Shown here piece by piece: positions 1 through 6,478 of a stretch of 6,550 nt of DNA. The notes under the pieces are model-generated. The model worked only from the letters and a program-made list of their open reading frames with translations, searched no databases and was not told where the DNA came from. The translations under genes and the position numbers were made by a program. The stretch's first letter is position 1. Every line of letters begins with the position of its first letter. The DNA is from Clostridiales bacterium UBA7011 (GTDB taxonomy: Bacteria; Bacillota; Clostridia; Oscillospirales; Butyricicoccaceae), in contig DJXF01000116.1 of NCBI GenBank assembly GCA_002449635.1, positions 1 through 6,550 on the forward strand. Reading direction: 5' to 3'.

Positions 1-543
1 TGGGGCGAGCTGTGGGGCATTGCGGACCGCACCGATTTCGACCTGACGCAGCACCAGAAGACCTCCGGCGTTTCGATGGAATACTTCGATCAGGAAGACA
101 ATTCCAAGTACGTCCCGTATGTCATCGAGCCGTCCCTGGGCGCCGACCGCGTTGCGCTGGCATTCCTGTGCGACGCCTACGACGAAGAGGTCGTCGGTCA
201 GGACAAGAAGGGCAACGACGATGTGCGCGTTGTTCTGCGCCTGCATCCGGCTCTCGCGCCGTACAAAGCCGCCGTTCTGCCGCTGTCCAAAAAGCTGCAT
301 GACAAGGCAATGCCGGTCTACGAGGAGCTGTCCAAACACTTCATGGTCGACTATGATGAAGCCGGTTCGATCGGCAAGCGCTATCGCCGTGAGGATGAAA
401 TCGGCACCCCGATGTGCATCACCGTCGACTTTGAGACGGAAACCGACGGCTGTGTCACCATCCGTGACCGCGATACCATGGAGCAGATTCGTCTGCCGAT
501 TGCCGAGGTCAAGGATTACATCGCTTCCAAGTGTGAATTCTGA
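1..543 (+). CDS. glyQS: Glycyl-tRNA synthetase, single-chain class II type, C-terminal part (5' end outside window)
   Basis: This cytoplasmic enzyme charges tRNA-Gly with glycine using ATP. The frame is open from base 1 to the TGA at 541-543, giving the last 180 residues of a protein that is usually about 460 aa. It begins in the hallmark stretch WGELWGIADRTDFDL of the catalytic core. Class II motif 3 follows as EPSLGADR, with the ATP-binding arginine at residue 50 of this fragment. From about residue 78 comes the anticodon-binding domain, with LHPALAPYKAAVLPL, then GSIGKRYRREDEIGTP and a final VTIRDRD segment. These match the homodimeric single-chain GlyRS and not the alpha2beta2 GlyQ/GlyS enzyme. 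The ATG at 76 is internal and should not be taken as the start. No frameshift or missing motif is seen. Any T-box leader would lie upstream of the window. A strong terminator follows 27 bases after the stop. Confidence 0.96.
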   Translation, partial: WGELWGIADRTDFDLTQHQKTSGVSMEYFDQEDNSKYVPYVIEPSLGADRVALAFLCDAYDEEVVGQDKKGNDDVRVVLRLHPALAPYKAAVLPLSKKLHDKAMPVYEELSKHFMVDYDEAGSIGKRYRREDEIGTPMCITVDFETETDGCVTIRDRDTMEQIRLPIAEVKDYIASKCEF

Positions 544-570
544 TTTCAATCAAATTTCGTTCCAATCAGG

Positions 571-599
571 CGTCCGGACGTTTGTCCGGACGTTTTTTT
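571..599 (+). terminator. Rho-independent terminator of glycyl-tRNA synthetase gene
   Basis: A perfect 9-bp GC-rich stem (CGTCCGGAC at 571-579, GTCCGGACG at 584-592) has a 4-base loop GTTT and is followed at once by seven T residues (593-599). It lies 27 bases after the GlyRS stop and upstream of the pepF promoter, so the two genes are probably separate transcripts. Confidence 0.95.
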
Positions 600-642
600 G
601 CATGAATTTTACCGCCTGTTGCTTTTTTCCGCCGGCCTGCCG

Positions 643-651
643 TGGTATACT
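643..651 (+). promoter_or_regulatory. Extended -10 promoter for pepF
   Basis: TATACT at 646-651 matches the SigA -10 consensus TATAAT at 5 of 6 positions and is preceded by TGG (643-645), the extended -10 TGn motif. No good -35 is found at 16-18 bases; the region there is a T run (623-628). The TTGCTT at 619-624 would need a 21-base spacer. The predicted start is near 657-659, giving a 5' UTR of about 40 bases. It lies between the GlyRS terminator and the pepF ribosome binding site, which supports its use. Confidence 0.75.
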
Positions 652-695
652 AAAGAACAGACAGAACACCATCTGTACAGGAGGAAACCCGATTT

Positions 696-2495
696 ATGGA
701 AAAGAAAATTCCGCTTCGCAGCGAAGTTGATCCGCAGAATACATGGGCGCTGGAGGATGTCTATGCCACAGATGATCTGTGGCAGGCCGATCTGGAACAG
801 GCGCGCACCTTTCCCGCGCAGCTCGCCGCCTACAAAGGCCGGCTGGGCGAGAGCGCACAGACACTGTATGCATTTCTCAGGCTGGGAGATGACATGAATG
901 TCCTGTTTGATTCGCTCTACGGCTATGCACAGCGCCGCAGCGATGAGGACACCGCAAATCCCACCTATCAGGGCATGGCATCTCAGGCCATGAGCGCGAT
1001 GGTTGCTGCCGATGCCGCCGGCTCCTTTGAGACGCCCGAGCTTCTCGCGATTCCGGATGATGCGCTGGAGCAGTTTTACCGCGATGTGCCGGAACTGGAG
1101 GTGTATCGGCTGTATCTGACCCGTGTGCGGGAAAAGCGCGCACACATCCTGTCCGATGCGGAGGAACGGCTGCTGGCAGCGGCAGGCGAGCTCAGTCAGG
1201 CACCGGACAACATCTATTCGATGTTCGGCGATGCCGATCTGAAATTCCCGCCCGCCGTTGACGCGAAGGGGGGCTCTCATCCCGTCACCCACGGCACCTA
1301 TATCCCGCTCATGCACAGCGCCGACCGCATCCTGCGCAAATCCGCCTTTGATTCGCTCTACGGCGTGTACGGCGCATTCCGCAACACTGCCGCCGCGATT
1401 CTCACCGCACAGGTCAAGCAGCTGAAATTTCATGCGGATGCGCGGCATTATGCCTCGACGCTCGAAGCCTCTCTGGATGGCAGCCATGTGCCCACAGAGG
1501 TATATCACAATCTGATTGACGCCGTGCACCGCAATATGGCGCCGATGTACCGCTATGCCGCCCTGCGCAAAAAGCTGCTGGGACTGGACGAGCTGCACAT
1601 GTATGATCTGTACACGCCGATGGTGGCAGATGTCGACGTGCATATCCCCTTTGGGCAGGCCAAACAGACGGTGTACGATGCACTGGCACCCATGGGCGAC
1701 GCATACCGCGCCATTCTGCGGGAGGGCTTTGACAGCCGCTGGATTGACGTCTATGAAAACGTCGGCAAATGCTCCGGCGCCTATTCCGCCGGTCTGCGCG
1801 TGCATCCCTATATCCTGCTCAACTATTCCGGCACGCTCGACAGCATGTTCACACTCGCGCACGAAATGGGACACGCGATTCATTCCTATCTGTCCAACCG
1901 GACACAGCCGGTCGCCTATGCCGGATACGCCATCTTCGTGGCAGAGGTCGCATCCACCTGCAACGAAGCGCTGCTGATGCAGCATCTGCTCGCCACGACA
2001 ACCGACCGGCAGCGCCGCGCCTATCTCATCAATTATTTCCTCGAGCAGTTCCGCACGACCCTGTACCGTCAGACGATGTTTGCGGAATTTGAGCTGGAAA
2101 TCAACCGCCGCAATGAGCGCGGGGAAAGTCTGACCGCCGCCTCGCTCAACGAGCTGTATCACCGGCTCAATCAGCTGTATTTCGGGGAGGACGTCGTCAT
2201 CGACAGCGAAATTGATGTCGAATGGGCGCGCATTCCGCATTTTTATTACAACTACTACGTCTACCAGTATGCAACCGGTTATTCCGCCGCGATTGCGCTG
2301 TCCCGCCGTATTCTGCGCGAGGGCGAACCCGCCGTGCGCGATTACCTGAACTTCCTGTCCGGCGGCTGCTCTGCCGATCCGATCACCCTGCTGCGCGGCG
2401 CAGGGGTCGACATGGCAACGGCCCAGCCGATCACGGAAGCGCTGCAGCTGTTTGACGAGCTGATTACGGAAATGGAAGCGCTCATGACGGAGTAA
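696..2495 (+). CDS. pepF: Oligoendopeptidase F, M3B family zinc metallopeptidase
   Basis: This is a cytoplasmic zinc endopeptidase that cuts short peptides, typically in peptide turnover. The 599 aa length is normal for PepF. The N-terminus opens with the family's RSEV...TWALEDVY pattern and has no signal peptide. The N-terminal M3 region spans roughly residues 110-185 and the catalytic M3 domain roughly 200-585. The zinc site is HEMGH at 389-393 (His389, Glu390 as catalytic base, His393). Glu417 in FVAEVAST is the likely third ligand by family alignment. The C-terminal substrate-binding segment HFYYNYYVYQYATGYS starts at His515 and is rich in the expected tyrosines. The start at ATG 696 is supported by AGGAGG at 679-684, 11 bases upstream, and by a promoter at 643-651. 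It is flanked by terminators on both sides, so it is probably monocistronic. The specific substrate is not readable. All key residues are intact. Confidence 0.96.
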   Translation: MEKKIPLRSEVDPQNTWALEDVYATDDLWQADLEQARTFPAQLAAYKGRLGESAQTLYAFLRLGDDMNVLFDSLYGYAQRRSDEDTANPTYQGMASQAMSAMVAADAAGSFETPELLAIPDDALEQFYRDVPELEVYRLYLTRVREKRAHILSDAEERLLAAAGELSQAPDNIYSMFGDADLKFPPAVDAKGGSHPVTHGTYIPLMHSADRILRKSAFDSLYGVYGAFRNTAAAILTAQVKQLKFHADARHYASTLEASLDGSHVPTEVYHNLIDAVHRNMAPMYRYAALRKKLLGLDELHMYDLYTPMVADVDVHIPFGQAKQTVYDALAPMGDAYRAILREGFDSRWIDVYENVGKCSGAYSAGLRVHPYILLNYSGTLDSMFTLAHEMGHAIHSYLSNRTQPVAYAGYAIFVAEVASTCNEALLMQHLLATTTDRQRRAYLINYFLEQFRTTLYRQTMFAEFELEINRRNERGESLTAASLNELYHRLNQLYFGEDVVIDSEIDVEWARIPHFYYNYYVYQYATGYSAAIALSRRILREGEPAVRDYLNFLSGGCSADPITLLRGAGVDMATAQPITEALQLFDELITEMEALMTE

Positions 2496-2552
2496 TGGGC
2501 CGTTTCCGGTAAAACCCGTATTGTCCAAAAATCAAATTTTTCGCAAAAAGCA

Positions 2553-2606
2553 GGGCTGCCTCTTGACGATTGCTCGTTTTGAGACAGCCCATTTTGTGTT
2601 TTTTCG
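2553..2606. terminator. Shared bidirectional terminator between pepF and the convergent SLH gene
   Basis: A 10-bp outer stem (GGGCTGCCTC at 2553-2562 with GAGACAGCCC at 2581-2590) encloses an inner 4-bp stem (ACGA at 2566-2569, TCGT at 2574-2577). On the plus strand a T-rich tail (ATTTTGTGTTTTTT, ending about 2604) follows for pepF. On the minus strand a T5 tract (2549-2545) follows for the gene ending at 2616. The outer stem has one odd pair, 2559/2584: a C-A mismatch in plus-strand RNA but a G-U wobble in minus-strand RNA. The minus-strand loop is GCAA, a stable GNRA tetraloop. The structure is therefore likely stronger for the minus-strand gene. Confidence 0.85.
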
Positions 2607-2615
2607 GACGATTTT

Positions 2616-4412
2616 TTACGCCTTCATGTTCATCAGGATCGTAGCAGCTTCGCCGCGGGTAAGACCTGCGAGCGGATCCAGGCGAAGCTGTCCTCCACCG
2701 GACTTGCCGTTGAGAATGCCCCTGCCCGTTGCCCATTCGAGCGCATCCCATGCCCAGCTGTCAATCTGGTCAAAATCATCAAACCGGTACAGATCACCGG
2801 TTCCCACCGGTCTTTTTGCACGGTTATAGAGGATGACCGCCATCTGTTCGCGGGTAATGTTCGCGTTCGGCATATATTTTCCCTTGTAGCCGCTGACAAT
2901 GCCTTTCTTTGCCGCCCACAGAACCGCGCTGGTATACCACTGGTCCTTCGGTACATCCTGGAAGCGATTGTCATAGGAGACCTTCGGTCTGCCGGCAATA
3001 TTATAAAGAATGACAGCGACCTCTGCGCGTGTGATCGAGCGGTTTACGCCGAAATTGACGCAGGTCAGACCGTTCATGTAGCCCTTTTGATAGACGTACT
3101 GAACGCCCTTCTTCTGCCAGGTCATGTCGTCGTAGAACGGGAGCTCCTTCCAGCTGGAAACCTTCGAAAGCACCGGATACGCAATGTACGGCGCCAGATA
3201 TTCATCATTCAGGCGGTGTCCGTATGTCCCGTTGCACGGCACCAGGAAATATTCATAATTGAAATCGTTTGCGGCGCTCGAGCTGCCGTCATCCCATGTC
3301 ACGTCCACGCCGGTCCACTTGTGGTCATAGCGGAGGTTGCTCCACATATGTACGTCGCCGGTGGCAACGGTCGCGGTAATGCCGACACGATGGCACAGCA
3401 GTTCAAACGCGCGGGCATAGCCCTCGCACACCGGACTCTGCAGCTTGGTCGAGCTGCTGAGCAGCGCACCCGCGGCAGACCACGGAGCGCCGGAGACATC
3501 CTGTGAATAGCCGCTCGTATTGGCCGCTTTGTGGTTATACACATTGTTTCTGCACAGCCAGTTATGGAAATATTTCAGCTTGTCGTAGGCACGCGGATAT
3601 TTCGCCGCTCCCTTGACAATCTGGTCAACTTTGGCGTTCATCTGGTTCTGAATCGTCTTGCGCTGTGAGAGCGTCCCAAAGCCCGCGTTGTAACCGGGAT
3701 TCAGTTCGGTGCGCACCGTAGAGCCGTTTATGCCCCAGCCCATATAGCACCAGCCGTTGGAATAGAACATCTGCGGCGTGTCGTAGTCAACGCACAGATA
3801 AACCAGCCAGCCCATCTCTTTGCAGATATTTGCGTAATATTTTTTGTCAACGCCCTTCAGGCTATAGGTAACGCCGAGCGCGTCAATCGCCTTGCTGTCC
3901 CCCTTAAACACCGCACTGGAGGTGCCCTTGCACACATCGCTGCGGAAATTGTTGTACAGCTTTTTCATCGCGGCGCCGATGTAAACATTCTTTCCGTCGG
4001 ACGTCCTGAGTACAACCTTGCCCAGCTGTGCGCCGTAGGAAACAAAATTGGTCGTCGTCTTGACGTTTTGTATCTGTGTTCCTTCCGCTTCCTGTTCGGA
4101 GAGCGTTCTGACTCTGCCCTCTCGCTCCGGACTCATCACCGGCGGCGCCGCATTTTGATGGACGCCCATATGTTCGTCCTCTTCTACGACCTCCGCGACA
4201 ATCACTTCTTCATTCGCCGGAATATCGTCGATGGAGAGGAAGGTGATGCCGTCACTCGCCGCCTCATCATACAGCGTGCTGATATCGGCCGCACCAACGC
4301 CGCCGCCATTGTCCTCCGGCTGTGTCTCCGTCCCATCGGTCGCAAACGCAGCGGGTACGGATGTCCCGAGCATCAAAAGCGCCAACAGATATGCGGTTAG
4401 TCTCTTTTTCAT
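2616..4412 (-). CDS. Secreted transglutaminase-like protein with three SLH repeats (downstream paralogue)
   Basis: This is a predicted exported cell-surface enzyme of 598 aa. A Sec signal peptide (MKKRL, hydrophobic core, AFA ending at residue 24) is likely cut at 24/25. An acidic segment follows at about 26-100, with a block at 41-79 shared with the paralogue. Residues about 118-270 form the region that commonly precedes such domains in clostridial proteins (CVDYDTPQMFYSNG at 207-220). The transglutaminase-like core has Cys329 (PVCEGYARAF), His355 (HMWSN) and Asp370 (GVDVTWDD), so the triad is complete. Three SLH repeats lie at about 426-474, 483-533 and 543-596, with cores ITRAE, ITREQ and LTRGE; SLH repeats bind secondary wall polymer non-covalently. 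The ATG at 4412 is supported by AGAGGG at 4418-4423, 5 bases upstream, a spacing identical in the paralogue. It has its own promoter (4443-4471) and a terminator at 2553-2590. The fold could act as crosslinker, peptidase or other; the substrate is unknown. Sure of the architecture, not of the reaction. Confidence 0.93.
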   Translation of the reverse strand: MKKRLTAYLLALLMLGTSVPAAFATDGTETQPEDNGGGVGAADISTLYDEAASDGITFLSIDDIPANEEVIVAEVVEEDEHMGVHQNAAPPVMSPEREGRVRTLSEQEAEGTQIQNVKTTTNFVSYGAQLGKVVLRTSDGKNVYIGAAMKKLYNNFRSDVCKGTSSAVFKGDSKAIDALGVTYSLKGVDKKYYANICKEMGWLVYLCVDYDTPQMFYSNGWCYMGWGINGSTVRTELNPGYNAGFGTLSQRKTIQNQMNAKVDQIVKGAAKYPRAYDKLKYFHNWLCRNNVYNHKAANTSGYSQDVSGAPWSAAGALLSSSTKLQSPVCEGYARAFELLCHRVGITATVATGDVHMWSNLRYDHKWTGVDVTWDDGSSSAANDFNYEYFLVPCNGTYGHRLNDEYLAPYIAYPVLSKVSSWKELPFYDDMTWQKKGVQYVYQKGYMNGLTCVNFGVNRSITRAEVAVILYNIAGRPKVSYDNRFQDVPKDQWYTSAVLWAAKKGIVSGYKGKYMPNANITREQMAVILYNRAKRPVGTGDLYRFDDFDQIDSWAWDALEWATGRGILNGKSGGGQLRLDPLAGLTRGEAATILMNMKA

Positions 4413-4442
4413 ACGATCCCTCTTTCCTGTTTTGGTGCTTTT

Positions 4443-4471
4443 ATTTTACCATAGACATCGCAAAAAATCTA
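4443..4471 (-). promoter_or_regulatory. Promoter of the downstream SLH/transglutaminase-like gene
   Basis: Read on the minus strand, an extended -10 TGG-TAAAAT (4451-4443) lies about 30 bases before the ATG at 4412. At a 17-base spacing upstream is TAGATT (4471-4466), a weak -35 matching TTGACA at 3 of 6. The predicted start is near 4436, giving a short leader of about 24 bases that carries AGAGGG. It lies downstream of the previous gene's terminator, which supports independent transcription. Confidence 0.65.
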
Positions 4472-4473
4472 TG
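4450..4473. repeat. Small inverted repeat between -35 and -10 of the downstream paralogue
   Basis: CATAGA at 4450-4455 and TCTATG at 4468-4473 are perfect inverted 6-base arms separated by 12 bases. One arm overlaps the proposed -35 and the other abuts the -10, so the pair sits where a repressor would block polymerase. Short arms like these can arise by chance in AT-rich DNA, and no known regulator consensus is recognised. Confidence 0.35.
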
Positions 4474-4522
4474 AAATTTCTCCTATTTATTGTTTCCTCA
4501 CACTTTCTTTCCCCTTTTCATC

Positions 4523-4556
4523 AAAAAAGCACCCCTCCGAATCATCGGAGAGGTGC
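4523..4556 (-). terminator. Rho-independent terminator of the upstream SLH/transglutaminase-like gene
   Basis: On the minus strand a 12-bp stem (4556-4545 with 4540-4529) has a TGAT loop and is followed by six T residues (4528-4523). One internal pair (4534/4551) is a G-U wobble in minus-strand RNA but a C-A mismatch in plus-strand RNA, consistent with use in the minus direction. It begins 57 bases after the TGA at 4613-4615 and lies upstream of the next gene's promoter, separating the two paralogues transcriptionally. Confidence 0.93.
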
Positions 4557-4612
4557 CCGCAGGGTGATGGCCCCATACATTTTTCTGTTGTTTCTCGTTT
4601 TGCGGCGCCGGA

Positions 4613-6406
4613 TCAGGAGAGCATGTTCTTAAATACTGCCGCCGTTTCGCCGCGGGTGATGCCGGTCAGCGGATCGAGATACAGGCCGTCCTTATTGCTC
4701 TTGCCGTTGATGATCTGTTCGCCGTTTGCCCAGACCATCGCATTGAGCGCCCAGCTGTGCACCTTGGCATAATCCGCGAACCGGCTCAGATCTCCCTTGC
4801 CTTCCGGCTTGCCCGCGCGGTTGTGCAGCATAACAGCAATCTGCTCACGGGTGATCTTCGCGTTCGGCATAAATTTGCCCTTATCGCCGCTGGCAATGCC
4901 CTGGTCGGCTGTCCAAAGGACCGCATTGGTATACCACTTGCCCCGGGGAATATCGCTGAAGCGGTCGGTATAGGCAACCGCAGGTTTGCCGGCAATGTTG
5001 TACAGAATCGCCGCAAATTCTGCGCGTGTAATCGTCTGATTGACGCCGAAATTGACGCACGTCAGACCGTTCATATAGCCGTTGTCGTAGACGAACTGAA
5101 GCGCGCTCTTCTGCCAGGTCAGCTTGTCGTAGAACGGCAGCTCCTTCGCGCTGGAAATTTTCGACAGCACCGGATAGGCAATGTACGGTTCCACATTGTC
5201 GTCGTCCAGCTTGTGGCCGAACTGTCCGTTGCACTTTGTGAGGAAATATTCATAATTCCAGCCGCTGTCGTCGTCATCCCATGTGGCATCCACGCCGGTC
5301 CACTTGTGGTCATACCGCAGGTTGTTCCACATATGTCCGCTGCCTGTGACAACCGTACAGGTGATGCCTGCCCGATGGCACAGAAGCGCAAACGCACGGG
5401 CATAGCCCTCGCAGACCGGTCCGGCAACCTTCGGATTCGTGCTGCTGAGAATTCCGCTTGCGCATGACCACGGCGCATCGGAGACCTCCTCCGAGTACGA
5501 ACCGCTCGCCATGGCATCATCGTTGTAGCTGTTGTTCCTGCACAGCCAGTCGTGGAAAAACTTCATCTTATCATATGCGCGCGGATATGCCGCTCCTTCG
5601 CTTATGATTTCCTTCACCTTGGCTTCCAGCTGATCTTTTATCTTTTTGCGCTGAATCACCGTCCGGAAGCCCGCACCATACGCCGGAATGATAAAAGAGT
5701 ATGCCATATCGGATGTTCCCTCGACTTCACCGCCGAGTGCATAGCACGAGCTGTTGGAATAGAACATTTCCGGTGTATCGTAGTCCACACACTGGTAGAC
5801 CAGCCAGGATACCTGGTTTGCGATCAAGCCATAGTAATCCATATCAATGCCGCTCAGCCGATATTTGACGCCCAGCTTTTCCAGTGCGGCCTCATCTCCG
5901 GCAAATGCGGCACTGCCTTCGCCCTTGAGCGCATCGCGGCGGTAATTGTCATACATCTTCTTCATCGCAGCGCCGACATAGATATTCTGACCGTTTTCCA
6001 GCTTAAATGCAACCTTGCCCAGCTGATCGCCGTATGTGGTGAAATTACTCGTCGTCTTGTCCTGTTCGGATATCATTCCCGCGCCGGTGTCCTGCGGGGC
6101 GGAAAAGCGGCGGACTCTCGGCTCGCCTTTGTCTATCTTCGGCAGGGATGCATGCGTACTGATGCCTGAATCGTCCTCGACAACTTCCGCAACGATCATT
6201 TCTTCGCCTGCCGGCACATCGTCGACGGACAGGATCTGAATCCCGTTTTCAGCTGCCTCCCCATAGAGTGTGCTGATGTCCGCACCGCCGGCTGCCTGCT
6301 CCGGCTCAGCCGGAACGTCCTGCGGTCCGCGCGTGGCAAACGCCGCGGGAGCGCCCGTGCACAGCATCGCAGCTGTCAGCAAACACGCTGTCAGTCTCTT
6401 TTTCAT
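4613..6406 (-). CDS. Secreted transglutaminase-like protein with three SLH repeats (upstream paralogue)
   Basis: This is a predicted exported, wall-attached enzyme of 597 aa and a tandem paralogue of the gene at 2616-4412. The signal peptide starts MKKRLTACLL and likely ends at AFA (22-24). Cys16 is preceded by AML, which is not a lipobox. A conserved acidic block spans 41-79. The transglutaminase-like core has Cys332 (PVCEGYARAF), His358 (HMWNN) and Asp373 (GVDATWDD). Over the 49 residues from PVCEG to TWDD I count 41 identical to the paralogue. SLH repeats lie at about 425-473, 482-532 and 542-595 with cores ITRAE, ITREQ and ITRGE. The ATG at 6406 is supported by AGAGGG at 6412-6417, 5 bases upstream. 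The promoter region (6431-6505) carries WalR-like boxes absent from the paralogue. The family's Cys-His-Asp fold includes crosslinkers and peptidases; a role in wall or surface-protein remodelling is an inference from location and promoter. Confidence 0.93.
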   Translation of the reverse strand: MKKRLTACLLTAAMLCTGAPAAFATRGPQDVPAEPEQAAGGADISTLYGEAAENGIQILSVDDVPAGEEMIVAEVVEDDSGISTHASLPKIDKGEPRVRRFSAPQDTGAGMISEQDKTTSNFTTYGDQLGKVAFKLENGQNIYVGAAMKKMYDNYRRDALKGEGSAAFAGDEAALEKLGVKYRLSGIDMDYYGLIANQVSWLVYQCVDYDTPEMFYSNSSCYALGGEVEGTSDMAYSFIIPAYGAGFRTVIQRKKIKDQLEAKVKEIISEGAAYPRAYDKMKFFHDWLCRNNSYNDDAMASGSYSEEVSDAPWSCASGILSSTNPKVAGPVCEGYARAFALLCHRAGITCTVVTGSGHMWNNLRYDHKWTGVDATWDDDDSGWNYEYFLTKCNGQFGHKLDDDNVEPYIAYPVLSKISSAKELPFYDKLTWQKSALQFVYDNGYMNGLTCVNFGVNQTITRAEFAAILYNIAGKPAVAYTDRFSDIPRGKWYTNAVLWTADQGIASGDKGKFMPNAKITREQIAVMLHNRAGKPEGKGDLSRFADYAKVHSWALNAMVWANGEQIINGKSNKDGLYLDPLTGITRGETAAVFKNMLS

Positions 6407-6430
6407 ACAATCCCTCTTTTCGTAAAGTGA

Positions 6431-6449
6431 TGTTACCTAAATTGTAACA
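6431..6449. promoter_or_regulatory. Palindrome TGTTAC-N7-GTAACA over the -10 and start site of the upstream paralogue
   Basis: TGTTAC at 6431-6436 and GTAACA at 6444-6449 are perfect inverted arms with 7 bases between them. The right arm overlaps the -10 (6446-6441), and the left arm lies at about the predicted transcription start (near 6434). Read as a direct repeat on the plus strand it is TGTTAC-N6-TGTAAC (6431-6448), one base too wide for the WalR consensus. A protein bound here would be expected to repress. Confidence 0.5.
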
Positions 6450-6468
6450 TATTTGGCGGAAAAGTCTA
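6441..6468 (-). promoter_or_regulatory. Promoter of the upstream SLH/transglutaminase-like gene
   Basis: On the minus strand TACAAT (6446-6441) matches the SigA -10 at 5 of 6 and is preceded by TGT, giving an extended -10. TAGACT (6468-6463) at a 16-base spacing matches the -35 at 4 of 6. The predicted start is near 6434, giving a leader of about 28 bases that carries AGAGGG at 6412-6417. The weak -35 fits a promoter that depends on an activator. Confidence 0.75.
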
Positions 6469-6478
6469 CCTCCCCGGC

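Larger units (their letters stand above)
2616..6406 (-). repeat. Tandem gene duplication of the SLH/transglutaminase-like gene
   Basis: Two head-to-tail copies on the minus strand (2616-4412 and 4613-6406), separated by 200 bases, encode proteins of 598 and 597 aa that align from end to end. Identity I counted is 28 of 39 over residues 41-79 of both and 41 of 49 over the catalytic block. The ribosome binding site and the first codons (MKKRLTA) are also nearly identical, whereas the promoters differ. This is best explained by duplication followed by divergence; both copies look intact. Confidence 0.9.

Noticed and set aside
619..624. TTGCTT as the -35 of the pepF promoter.
   Set aside because: The spacer to TATACT would be 21 bases, too long for SigA; the extended -10 explains the promoter better.
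609..2528. A 639-codon open frame on the minus strand, longer than pepF itself.
   Set aside because: It lies wholly antisense to pepF, which has all its family motifs. The translated protein shows no recognisable domain and is rich in Cys, His and Arg as expected for a shadow frame, and no ribosome binding site or promoter supports it.
2527..2541. Perfect AT inverted repeat AAAAAT-CAA-ATTTTT after pepF.
   Set aside because: It is short and all A/T with a 3-base loop, so unlikely to be stable. The adjacent GC-rich hairpin accounts for termination.
4757..6169. Plus-strand open frames of 236 and 205 codons (4757-5467 and 5552-6169).
   Set aside because: Both are antisense shadows of the upstream SLH gene. 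A similar shadow appears at the same relative place in the other paralogue (3087-3506), as expected from shared codon use.
6335..6406. Possible lipoprotein signal at Cys16 of the upstream paralogue.
   Set aside because: The residues before Cys16 are AML, with Leu at -1 where a lipobox needs Gly, Ala or Ser. The paralogue has Gly at this position, and both have a normal AFA cleavage site at 22-24.
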